Both the position numbers and the translations under genes were made by a program. 64,000 nt of DNA from Saccharum officinarum (Eukaryota > Streptophyta > Magnoliopsida > Poales > Poaceae). The notes under the pieces are model-generated. The model worked only from the letters and a program-made list of their open reading frames with translations, did not search any database and was not told the origin of the DNA. The DNA is taken from contig CM036221.1 in assembly GCA_020631735.1 (NCBI GenBank), forward strand, positions 14,675,381 through 14,739,380, in the 5' to 3' direction. Shown one piece after another: positions 11,701-21,327 of this stretch; within the stretch, counting starts at the first letter, position 1, and each line of letters begins with the position of its first letter.

Positions 11701-12927
11701 CCTTAAGCATATACCTTTGCCTTGATCACATAGGGTTGCGTCCAAATCCAAGTGTGGTCATCATGATCACCATGTCCATTTTGCCACCAACTTTGGAATG
11801 TACTAATCCTCATATGCTATATACAACTTAGGCATAGGATTAGTACTTAGGCATTGTCACTAATTACCAACACCAAACATAGAGCTTTCAGTCACCCGGG
11901 ACACACTTTGAGTTGCTCCAAAGGTAGCAGAGGGGGGGGGCGAATCTTGATGTGTCCATGCCTGTAAAAACAAAAAACCAACATCATAAGCATGAGACTA
12001 AGAGCATATAATTGAATAGCATAAATAGAGGCAAGCCTTGCTACACTCACCGGAACGGGTTTTTTGTGTGTCCTCCCAATGGGGATGCGCTCCCATATCC
12101 AAATTTGAAGCAAATAGGTGCAGCCACCTAAGTTTAAAGTGGGACTGGCCCTCCTACACACCTCACATAGCTGGTGATACAACCATGCAAGCGTGGCAGA
12201 CCCCCAACTATATAGGGCGATGTTCTCCCATTCCTCACGGAGCTGTGGTAGGCACATCCATGAGACGGTGTTCCCAGAAGCATCCGGGAGAAGAAAGGAG
12301 GCCACCATGTGCCATAGCCACACACGGGCGTGCCTCTAGACCACTTCATCATCTGCGTGCTCTGGGCATTCATTGAAGTGGTCCTTAAGCCATTTGGAGC
12401 TAACACCCGAGGTCTTCTTCTCCTTTCCTTCCTCAGGTTCCGGTGGATAGTGGCCGGTGAACTCGTGCACCATCTCCTTCCAGTTGTTAGTGTTGATGGT
12501 GCCAGACACCACAACACCGTTAATCCGAAGGCCTAGGATGTAGCCCACATCTTGCATCAGCGGTGCCATCTCTCCACAAGGGAGGTGGAAGGTGTGGGTC
12601 TCTGGACGCCAATGGTCAACAAAAGCGCTGAGGAGTGCTCTATCCATCTGCGGGAGCCCAGCCACAATAGCACGAGCCAGGTGCAGAAACCTCGCCCTTT
12701 CCAGATAAGGGCGTACCGCTCGTCCCACCTCATAGGTTTGTGAGTGCGGGGACGTAGTCGTTGCAGCACCTGCAAACAATTTAACAATGTCAACATGTAT
12801 GGAAACAAGTAAACAATGTAAAAAATGATTTTTGCATCACTTACCTTGCTATCGTCGGCCATCAGGTGCGCACGGTGGTCCTTGTCCACCTCAGGGTCAA
12901 GAAGGGGGTACTGCTGGGGGGCGCCAT
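8713..12927 (-). pseudogene. Plant mobile domain (PMD, PF10536-type) gene of the MULE
   Basis: Read leftward, an N-terminal exon ends DHRAHLMADDSK at a GTAAGT donor. It is followed by VLQRLRPRTHKPMRWDERY, ARFLHLARAIVAGLPQMDRA, HTFHLPCGEMAPLMQDV and GYILGLRINGVVV, the characteristic core of plant mobile domain proteins. Later exons carry WLYHQLCEVCRRAS, VEWRYAQYSNDLDVLTPDQ, VEWKPYERAEIVN and FYYVVEHHQPWRCLKQFG, with a Ser/Arg and acidic tail to 8,713. Damage includes a 1-nt loss in a C run near 12,920, a frameshift near 12,710, a TAG at 12,336-12,338 (CAG to TAG), a frameshift near 9,850 and a 1.86-kb solo LTR splitting an exon at 10,033. PMD proteins occur in transposons and as host MAIN/MAIL genes; their role in transposition is unclear. 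It begins 29 bp after the transposase stop, so it may have been a separate gene or joined by splicing. Confidence 0.8.
10033..11890. mobile_element. Solo LTR (1,858 bp) inside the PMD gene
   Basis: The sequence begins TGAAAG and ends CTTTCA, the TG...CA inverted tips of an LTR. GTCGC (10,028-10,032) and GTCAC (11,891-11,895) flank it, a 5-bp target duplication with one difference. No PBS, polypurine tract or polyprotein is present. PMD coding sequence continues on both sides, CVPG on one and DVEWRYAQY on the other. Bases 10,995-11,300 hold clustered GACCGGACGC/GCGTCCGGTC-like repeats, and a GA run lies at 10,910. The family is not identified. Confidence 0.85.
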
Positions 12928-12955
12928 CTTGAAAAAATGCAACAATAAGATAATG

Positions 12956-15900
12956 TTAGAAAATATAAAAAAGGAGTACATGTAAAGTCCATAAACAAAC
13001 ATGAAGTACCTTTCTACGTTTGGGACCACTAGGACTTGCGTTTTGTCTACCTACTTTCATTGCCTTCATATGTTTGTCATGAGTGGCAGCGGTATGACTC
13101 GTTCTGTGGCATTTGGAGCAACGGACTTGACCCGGTGCCTCATTAAAGTCACCTGAACTGTACATATCTTCACCATACCCGTTCGATTCGTTCATAACTC
13201 CTCGAAGCCGTTTTTTCTTCCTTCTACCCTTCTTTGTCCTTAGAAGATCGGGGTTCAGAACATAATCCAACCCATAGTATGCGGGCCATTATGTCGGATC
13301 TAGGTACGGCTCGAAGCTAGAGTCCCACACTTTGAGAGTGTGGGACATGAGATAGAATGGAGACATGAACTTGTCATTTTCATGGTCTAGTCCTCTCATT
13401 TTACAAGCTGTGATGAAATGCGAGCAAGGGACATGAAAGAGTTGAGGAATGTTACACAAGCATTCCACTTTGTCAAGGTTCACTCTATAATTCCTACGAC
13501 CGTACTTCTCCCCCCGGATTGGTGCCTCCGACCAACATTACATTGTATACTAGCCTCGATGATCCAAAAGCTTCTCCTACTTGGTTTGAAGCAATCATCT
13601 CGGCAACCTCCAAATATTTTCTACCGGCTCGCCCCCATTTTTCTCTTGAACGATTTGCTATGTTCCATCGATTGACAAAGTATTCATTGCACTTCCTAAA
13701 TGAGTACTCGACAATACCCAAGACGAGAACTGCACGGATGCCCTTGAAGACTTTGTTGAGCGATTCCGAAGAATTCGTGGTCATGACACCATACCTAAGA
13801 CCTCCGTCATCGAATGCTAGAGGCCACTTTTCCCTCTGAGCCATTTGATCTTGTAGCCACACCTTTGCCCTACCATTGAGGACCTTATTCAACTCGGCTA
13901 GTGTGTCCTCAAACTTCTCCTTGGTTCGACAACCACACAATGACTTTAACTTCTGCACAACTTCCTTTTTCTTTTGGCGTCGCCAAATGTTGGCAGTGAA
14001 GTGCCTCATGCACCACCGATGCTCGAGAGGAGGCCGTCCATCTACATCCTCTCTCGCAGCTTTAAGCAAACCATGATGTCAGTCAGAGATCATGCAAATC
14101 CTGCGAGAAGTACATATGACATTCTACCGCACATGCTTCATGAACCAACACCAACTATCATCGTTCTCACCTAAGCATGGCAACGGGTCGGGTTCGGATC
14201 GGGTGGAGTCTCCGTGCACCCAAAACTGAAACCCAAAATCAAAACCCGAACCCGAACCGAAAACCGATTCGGGTGGAAAACCATCACCAAAACCAAACCC
14301 GCGGATACCCGAAACCCAAACGGATACCCGAAACCCGAATGGATACCCAAAACCCGCAGATAAATATATACATATTCACATGTATAAATAAGAGACAATA
14401 AATAATAAATATTTTCATGAGTCAATTTTGAATAGATTTAATAATCTAAGTAAACAAGTTATTATTAGCATATTATAAAACATGAGTTTTAATTCCAAAT
14501 GATTTATTTCGGATATCCACTGGATATCCACGGGTGAGAAACCAAACTCGAAACCAAACCCGATACCAAACCTGAAACCGAAACCGAAAACCGTGGGTGA
14601 GAAACCATCCCCAAACCCGAACCCGCAGGACCCGAAACCCGCGAGTATCTAACCCGAACCCGATCTGCTGCCATCTTTATTCTCACCCTCCGCCAATCCA
14701 AACACTAAAGGCTCAATCTGATTGTTCGGATCAACTCCCACAGCAATCATCAAAACACCCCGGTACTTGCCTGTAAGGAACGTGCCATCCACAAGCACTA
14801 AGGGTCGGCAATTCTTGAACGCCTCGGCAGACTGCGAAAAACACCAAAACACCCTTTGTAGAACATGCTTTGGAACGCCGTCCACATCATCAACTATGCG
14901 CCTGACATGAGGATACCATTTAAGGCCAGGATTGAAGTGTTTCATGGCACTTAGAATCCTAGGAACTTGGTTGTACGCCTCCTTCCAATCACCCCACAAC
15001 AACTCTATGGCGTGCTGCTTTGCCCGCCACGCCTTTGAGTACTTCACTCTATAACCAGTGAAGCCCCTTAAGGTCTCAATTAGGGAGGAAATAGATGTGT
15101 CGCTATCGGCCCTTACAACAACAACCACACGACGACCCAGATACCGGGCCGTGTTCTAGGGATGCACACCCTTTGCCTTGGCAGATCAACATGTGTGAGG
15201 TTGCTTAACATTTCGGATCTTCTGTTTTTTGTTTCTCTGCTTCTGAGCCCATAATCCCTAGCCACATCGAACCTTACAGAGGACCGTGTACCTCTTCTCC
15301 TTATCACAATGAGTGACACTATAAGGCCTGTGAAACCTAACGGCGTAATCCATGAGAAAATACTTCAGCTGCTCTAGTGTATCAAATAACATTCCCTTCT
15401 TAATCTCCATCTCCTCACTCTCTGCCACCTCATCATCCAGCAACGTCAAACCAGTGTCACAAACTGCCTCGTCAACCATACTAATATCCATGAAGTTTGG
15501 AACGGGGGTACCTCTACATGGACTGCCCTCAATTGCCTTAGTTCTGCATCATTGCACTCCATTCTCAACGACCCGTCCACTGGGACTCGTAAGGACTCCT
15601 GAAGCCCTACTTCACGACATTCCCCTTCTTCGTCATCACTACTAGGCAATGACCTATACTCATCCTCTAAGACAACATCCGAAGCACCTTCGCCTGAAGT
15701 CAAGTCATCTTCGACCTCATAGGTAACACCACCTTCATCATCCTCTGATCTTTCGGATATACTATCATACATACCATCGTCATCATCAAATGCTTCTTCA
15801 TCAAAATCATCACCTAGGGCACCATCCTCACATGCCCTATCATCTTCTCTAACGGGAATCGCCACCAACTCTTCTTCTTGGGTAAGGTTCTCAATGGGCT

Positions 15901-16237
15901 CCACATCAACACTACCATTCACAAGAACCACTAAAGGACTTGACCCCTTCTGCACCACAACTTCCAAGCACCTGACGCTACTACTCTTGACAACATCTAC
16001 ATAGTCCTTCCATTCATCCTCACATGACAAAGGCATCAACACATAGTGTGCTCTTTCCTTTCCACAATCAAATCTTCCATTGAAACTTAATGACCACCCA
16101 AACTTATCCTGGCAATGGCTAACAAAATCATGAAAGCTAGGAGGACTACTAAAAAACTTAGGTTCAGAATGCATGCTTTCAAACTCTCCATTTGATTTTA
16201 CTATGCCACCATGAAACAATCGCACTAACCGGTCCAT
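12956..16237 (-). pseudogene. MULE transposase (mudrA-like), broken
   Basis: The reading starts at the ATG at 16,237. The N-terminal 100 residues are PB1-like (MDRLVRLFHGGIVKSNGEFE onward), followed by an acidic linker. Next comes a MuDR-type domain near 15,490-15,150 (LEQLKYFLMDYAVRFHRPYS) and the MULE transposase core at 15,128-13,494 (CRPLVLVDGTFLTGKYRGVL, then PLEHRWCMRHFTANIW). A SWIM zinc finger lies at 13,480-13,330 (CLCNIPQLFHVPCSHFITAC) and a C-terminal CX2CX4HX4H knuckle near 13,120. The D of VDGTF is the expected first catalytic acidic residue. Damage includes a frameshift near 15,500, stops at 14,124-14,126 and 14,079-14,081, a TAA near 13,290, and a hAT element splitting the core after GLAEGEN. 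The enzyme would cut the element ends to mobilise the MULE. It is not functional as it stands. Confidence 0.88.
14172..14679. mobile_element. Non-autonomous hAT element (508 bp) inside the transposase
   Basis: An exact 8-bp target duplication TTCTCACC lies at 14,164-14,171 and 14,680-14,687. Terminal inverted repeats are TAAGCATGGCAACGGGTCGG versus TAAAGATGGCAGCAGATCGG. The interior is dominated by CGGGTTTCGGGT-like repeats with no coding capacity. The transposase reading resumes on both sides. Confidence 0.93.
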
Positions 16238-16897
16238 CTACAAAATGCTAACCAAGACAAAAACAATATCAACAAATACTCTTCTCGGAATCCAATTCAT
16301 ATTCTATCACTAATGCAATATTACCATACCACAATATGTGAAGCCAACAAACTCACCACTCTAAATCCTCCATGCATCAACTACCTAAGTACATGCAATA
16401 CATAGTTCACGACAAATCCACGAGGACACTACATCCTCTAACTACTGTACGCATTACATTGTATCAACAAACGATTCAATCAATCACATTCTTGCAATTT
16501 TTCCCTAACCCTAAACATAGCAACCATGCAGAAAATCAAGGAAATCTAGGGGGAGCTAGAGGCTTACGTTGGTCCTGCTCTTGTGCTCGCTGGAGGGAGG
16601 TGGGCTACCAAGCCGGCGGCGCCGCCGGCGCCGGTCACCGGCGCGGGCCGAGCACAGGCCGCCGCCGCACCCAGGCGGCTCCGGTCGGGGTGGCGGGGAG
16701 GGAGGGGGGGCGCCGTGCCCGCTCTCTCCTCGCGTGGGGCCGGCGGGGTGGCGGGAGGGAGCAAGGAGGTGGCCGGCGGCGAAATGGCGGCGGCGACGTC
16801 CCTGGCGGCGATTCGGCGGCGGGGGCGCGTGTGGAGGCGTCGGCGGCTGAGGAAGAAATGAATCCAGCGTGGGCCGGGCCGAAACGGTATCCACCTT
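16238..16897. other. MULE transposase upstream region with CpG-rich block
   Basis: AT-rich from 16,238 to 16,540, then extremely GC- and CpG-rich from about 16,560 to 16,860. It lies between the transposase start and the right dyad array, so it is the likely promoter and leader. Long overlapping ORFs on both strands here are products of base composition (Pro/Arg/Gly-rich) and are not called as genes. Confidence 0.5.
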
Positions 16898-17108
16898 GTC
16901 GCGCAAAGTAGGTTGGCGCGACAGGGTGGGACCCAGCATATTCCGTGGCATCGGGCCAAACCCTAAACGACCTGTCGTGCGACAGGGTGGGACCCAGCAC
17001 TCGCCACGCAATCCCTGGTCAACATCGATGCCATGGTTGCACACCCTGTCGCGCCAATTTATTTGGCGCGACTACGTGCTTCTGTCGCGCCATATGTTTC
17101 AGCGCGAC
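16898..17108. promoter_or_regulatory. Right array of three fixed-spacer dyads
   Basis: The GTCGCGCCA-N7-TGGCGCGAC pattern occurs at 16,898-16,922, 17,048-17,072 and 17,084-17,108, with single changes in some arms. A degenerate GTCGTGCGAC lies near 16,974. The array mirrors the left one, and its outermost copy falls within the terminal inverted repeat. Confidence 0.75.
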
Positions 17109-17187
17109 CAAAAGGGATATGAGCTGTAAATATTTTTCAGGGTGGTTATTTTTAAAATATTGATTTAAAAAGGACCAAAAAAAATCC
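17084..17187 (-). repeat. MULE right terminal inverted repeat
   Basis: The reverse complement matches 5,021-5,131, including the outermost dyad. It ends ...AAAAAAAATCC at 17,187, followed by the flanking GCTACC. Confidence 0.8.
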
Positions 17188-18080
17188 GCTACCTGCAGCC
17201 TGCAGCTTTATCATCCTCTCCGTTGCTATACCTATTTATAGACAATGGGATTACAGACAATTATCAGGAGGAACTCACTGAACATGCAGGCAGCACATCC
17301 GACCAACTGAAAACTGAATAACATGCAATGCAGGTACAGGCTACGTGCTCTGCCTCCCAGCTCCACAGCTGAGCATTGTTGAATGATTTTCCATGCCGTC
17401 ATCAGTAAGTTTTCCCTGAACGCATGATCTCTCAACTCTGATCTGATGACAGCCCCATGGAGTTTTCCTTGCAGCACGGCAGCAAAGACTGTCAAGGCAA
17501 CATCAACATTTGGTTTCACCGAGAACTACACGTAACGCAGATGGCAGAAGCCGGTGGTTGGCTTGCTGTCCACCGGCGTTCGAACCACAGGTTCGACGTT
17601 TGAGGTCTCACCGGGATTTTTCTTCAACAGTGCCTAAGCCGTGTCCTAGGTTTTCAGTAACCTACGCGTGGATGCGCCACAATGGCCAGGTAGACGTGCC
17701 CGTCACGTGCGAAACCTGGATGACTTCGAATACCTCTCAGCCACGTGCAGCCTCTTCGTATAGGTGTAGGTCTAGATTGCGCATTAGATGTATGTGGTGG
17801 TGTGAGTTAGTGCGTGAGTTCAGATGCTACAACTTGTACTTTGAGTGTTGAGACATCTAAAAAAATTTGGTTTCACCCATGGCGCTTGCCAGTTGCCACT
17901 TTGGCCCCAGGCCCAATAGCTACCATGCTGTCAAGCCCATTTTAAAAGCATCATGGCCCATTTAAATCTGCAAATGGCGCAAACAATCCGAGCCACATAC
18001 ATCTCTGAATGTACGTTTTTTGCTAAAAAAAATCTCTGAATGTACGTTTTTGTCACTCCCCTTGATACGTGGGCCCGTGG
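17188..18080. repeat. Duplicated intergenic unit, copy B, right part
   Basis: Continues copy B after the MULE and matches copy A from about 395 to 910. It is interrupted by a SINE at 17,521-17,865 and by a poly(A) micro-insertion at 18,021-18,031. Confidence 0.8.
17521..17865 (+). mobile_element. tRNA-derived SINE (345 bp)
   Basis: A 12-bp target duplication TTTGGTTTCACC lies at 17,509-17,520 and 17,866-17,877. Copy A has one uninterrupted copy. The 5' part contains tRNA-like promoter boxes, with a GGTTCGA-type B box near 17,590. The 3' end is CATCTAAAAAAA. No coding capacity; the short ORF across it is spurious. Confidence 0.82.
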
Positions 18081-18440
18081 GCCTCATCCAACGGATGCGC
18101 TCATGGAGTGATGGAGAGTGATCATCATCACCAAAAAGGATAATTCAGATTAACACCAAAAATGTTAAAAAAGCTGTTCCAATCGAAGCTTTGGAAAACG
18201 CAAACGCTAAGTCATTTCTGAAGAAAATATTCCAAGAATGTACGTACGTGGCAGAATTATTGTTGTGATTAGCCTCTATCATATATAGCCCTTGGCTTAT
18301 TTCCAGCAAAGATTTTATATCCTTTTATTTCATTTTTGGATAAATCCATGGTTCTTGTCTTCACTCGATGAGATATATAGTAGGTAGCACGTAGTTATCA
18401 TGCAGTATTAATATGACATATTATCAAATTATGAGATATA
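18081..18440. other. Intergenic, nothing recognised
   Basis: AT-rich spacer between copy B and the Tourist-like MITE. No ORF, RNA or element end is seen. Confidence 0.45.
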
Positions 18441-18684
18441 GGGTGTGTTCACTTCGCGAAAAGTAGCTGAAAAGTTACTGTAGCATCTTTCGTTGTTATT
18501 TGGCAAAATTTGTCCAATTATGGACTAACTAGGCTCAAAAGATTCGTCCCGACATTTACAGACAAACTATGCAATTAGTTATCTTTTTTACCTACATTTA
18601 ATGTTTCATGCATGCGTCGAAAGATTTGATGTGATGGGTGGAAGAGGAAATATTTTGGGTTGGGTGGGGGAAGTGAACAAGGCC
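18441..18684. mobile_element. Tourist-like MITE (244 bp)
   Basis: Ends GGGTGTGTTCACTTC and AAGTGAACAAGGCC are imperfect inverted repeats. ATA lies on each side (18,438-18,440 and 18,685-18,687), fitting the 3-bp PIF/Harbinger duplication. The interior AGGCTCAAAAGATTCGTC block is common to this MITE group. Confidence 0.75.
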
Positions 18685-18779
18685 ATACATAGCTAGGTGT
18701 AAATAGCTGGATATCAAGCAGAGTGTCTTCATCGATAACCCAACCTATGTATAAATCATTCTACGATCATTGCCAGCCG

Positions 18780-18990
18780 ACTAATTTTTAGTTACGGTCA
18801 CAATGGATATTTGGACACTAATTTGGAGTAACGAACATAGACTAATTATAAAACTAATTGCATAGATAGAGACTAATTTGTAAGATGAATCTATTAAGTC
18901 TAATTAATACATTATTAGCATATGTTTACTGTAGCACACATTGTCAAACTATGGACTAATTAGGTTAATTTATATTTAGTACCCCTGATT
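18780..18990. mobile_element. Decayed relic of the same MITE group
   Basis: Contains GACTAATTATAAAACTAATT and TTACTGTAGCAC...GGACTAATTAGG blocks typical of longer Tourist-like elements. The ends are not definable. Confidence 0.45.
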
Positions 18991-19187
18991 AGCATCTGAA
19001 CGTCCTGTGTGACAGCGACAACTTAACTAGAATAAAAAACACAAGAGAACCGCAAGCCAGCAGTGCGTGCATCCAACTTCTCAAGCGGCTCATCATTGTT
19101 AGCTTCTTACGTCCTGATCAAATTTTAATACAATTATTAAGCATGCACGAGCGAGCACCACGTGCACGACACTACCGGAAACAGTAA

Positions 19188-20712
19188 AAGCCGAGTGTCC
19201 CATAGTTTCCGGTGAGTAAAATATTGGGCACTCGGCAAATAATATTTTTGCCGAGTGCCATAAAAAAGACACTCGGCGACCAACATGCTTTCCCGAGTGT
19301 CCAAAGCCAGGGAACTCGGCAAAAATAAAACACTCGGTAAAATTTTAATATGCTGAGAGTTCCACAACCGGCACATGGCAAACAGCGATGTTTGCCGAGT
19401 GTCACTGGCCGACACTCGGCAACGGCCTGTCCCAGCTGCCGCCTGGCCCTCCGTTAACTTTATGCCGAGTGTCATAGGCAGACACTCGGCATACAATGTA
19501 TTTGCCGAGTGCCATACTTATAACACACGGCAAAATTTATTATATGCCGAGTGCTCCCTTTAGACACTCGTCAAACTACTTTTTTTTATTTTGCCCCCTA
19601 AACTTTTTGTACTGTTGTATTACAATACCTGTTGCTCTGTGTTAAAGTGTTATACATTTTTGAGTGATTTTACTATATTTCGTCAATTTATTTTAGTTAA
19701 ATGAATTTTTGGTAATTTTTTGGATTTGAACTGCAAGTGCTTCGAACATCCGAAAAAAGTAAATGAAAAAAATGATATTCTTGTCACTGAGTCTGATATG
19801 AGACCGTACCCAGGGCCAGACCAGAAATTTCGAACATTGTGTTTGCGAAACATGAGCACAAACGTGTGGTGGAAACGTCTGAAAAATCTATAAAAAGCAA
19901 ACGAAGTCTGAAAATCACGAAATTCGTCGAGTTGCCATGATATCATACGTGAAGGCTGTGGTAAAAAATTGAGAGTGTTTCGGCAAAGTTGACACGTACG
20001 CTGCTTACAAATCGGATCATCTCCGGAGAAGTTTCTGAGATTCGAGAAGTATTCGATAAGATTAGGAGACAATTTGAATGTCGATTTGGAATTTCACTTC
20101 AAATTCTTTTTGTATATGCAATAGAGAACAAATATCATTTCTTGTGAAATTTTGACAATTTTTTGGACCCGTTTCGTAATTTTATTTTTTCGCTGCAAGT
20201 ATTGAATTTTAGTTGTGATAAATTCAATTTGAGCTACAACCGCATGAAATAATACCTAGAAAATTATAAAAGCATCCAACATAAATTATCAAGTGAATTT
20301 AACAAGGTGTTTTGTAAGTTCATTTGGGAAAAATAGAGTTTTAGAAAGAATAGAGAAGGTAGGACATGAAATAACAGCTAGCTTTGCCGAGTGCTAGAAT
20401 AGGAGGCACTCGGCAAAGGATAAAAAATGTTTTTTTAAAACCTGATGATTTTTTAGAACTTATGGTACATAATTATTCGGTAGAAAAAAAGATTGCCGAG
20501 TGCCCCATCGATCGGGCACTCGGCAAAGTAAAGTTTTTGTTTTGTAAAAAAGATTGCCGAGTGCCCCATCGGTCTGGCACTCGTCAAAGTAAAGTTTTTG
20601 TTTTTAAAAAATATTGCCGAGTGCCCCATCGGTCTGGCACTCGGCAAAGTAAAAGATTTTATTTTCTAAAAATGGTTGCCGAGTGCCCCATCGGGCCGGC
20701 ACTCGGCAAACA
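19188..20712. repeat. CACTA left subterminal repeat arrays
   Basis: Two clusters of TTTGCCGAGTGYC and inverse GRCACTCGGCAAA, at 19,188-19,580 and 20,384-20,712, usually paired head to head around 10-20 nt. They are separated by about 800 bp of AT-rich non-coding DNA (19,581-20,383). In CACTA elements such repeats bind the TnpA-type protein. A double cluster on one side may reflect an internal duplication. Confidence 0.85.
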
Positions 20713-21210
20713 AGGCCCAGCCCACTCAAGACGCCGCGTGCCCGAGACCCCTTCCACCTCCACCGCGCCCCTCCCGCACCTCCACCACGCCTCCACCGCT
20801 CCCAGCCCACACAAGACCCTGCGCCTCTCCCGCACCTCCACCGCGCCCCTCCCGCACCTCCACCCTGCGCCTCGCCGTCGGCCACCCGCCCGCCGTTCTA
20901 GAGCGCGCGCGCCCGCCCGGTGGCCTCGGCCCCGCGCCTCTCCGCCGCTTGCCCGCCCTCCGGCCTCGCCCCTGCCCTCCAGCGTCGCCAAGCCACTACC
21001 GCCGCCCGCGACGACACGACCTCTGAGGAACCGCCGTCACCATCGACCTTCCCGCGACAGCGCGACCTCCAAAGAATCGCCGCCACTGGACAACCTCCGA
21101 GGAACCGCCGCCGCCAGCAACTTCCAAGGAACCGCCGCCGTGCCGCTCAGGTCTCTGTTGCCGCCACCAGAGACCCGCCGGCTCCCCACCCTCTCCGCTG
21201 TCCCCACCAG

Positions 21211-21327
21211 TGCATGAAGGAGAGGCGAAAGACCATCAATGGCGACGACATCATCTGGTCCTTGGGCACGCTCGGCTTCGAGGAATACGTTGAGCCTCTC
21301 AAGATCTACCTCAAGAATTACCGGGAG
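21211..21327 (+). pseudogene. Captured NF-YB (HAP3) exon inside the CACTA element
   Basis: A 117-nt open segment bounded by AG upstream and GT downstream encodes [20 protein letters not shown] followed by [19 protein letters not shown]. This is the second half of the NF-YB histone fold: end of the long helix, the RKTINGDD loop, helix 3 and the C-terminal helix. Intact NF-YB pairs with NF-YC and NF-YA on CCAAT boxes. The upstream half of the fold is absent; instead the sequence before 21,205 is a CpG-rich Pro/Arg/Ala composition block. It is a single-exon transduplication, with no stop within the exon. Confidence 0.82.

Larger units (their letters stand above)
5021..17187 (-). mobile_element. 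Mutator-like element (MULE) with plant mobile domain and GRF-type genes, 12.2 kb
   Basis: The element interrupts copy B; copy A is its empty site. Terminal inverted repeats of roughly 110 bp are imperfect. Both begin with a run of T and share CAATATTTTAAAAATAACC, then CTTTTGGTCGC, then the first 25-bp dyad. GCTACC flanks both sides (5,012-5,017 and 17,188-17,193), and the flanking 9-mers agree at 7 of 9 positions, as expected for an old 9-bp Mutator duplication. It carries a plus-strand GRF zinc-finger gene, a minus-strand MULE transposase and a minus-strand plant-mobile-domain gene. Nested in it are a solo LTR (10,033-11,890) and a hAT element (14,172-14,679). The strand given is that of the transposase. 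All three genes are broken. Confidence 0.88.

Noticed and set aside
14177..14701. Arg/Asn/Pro-rich ORFs with repeated CGGGT motifs.
   Set aside because: They lie within the non-autonomous hAT element and are repeat-derived.
16556..17044. Several 90-180-residue ORFs on both strands near the MULE right end.
   Set aside because: Composition-driven (GC-rich), overlapping in several frames, and located in the transposase upstream region. Some run into the terminal inverted repeat.
17521..17865. Possible tRNA gene from the GGTTCGA box.
   Set aside because: No cloverleaf can be closed. The target duplication and poly(A) end identify a SINE. The same reasoning applies to 29,336-29,703.
20384..21217. 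277-residue plus-strand ORF.
   Set aside because: It reads through TTTGCCGAGTG subterminal repeats and a Pro/Arg low-complexity block. Only the NF-YB exon downstream, in another frame, has protein similarity.
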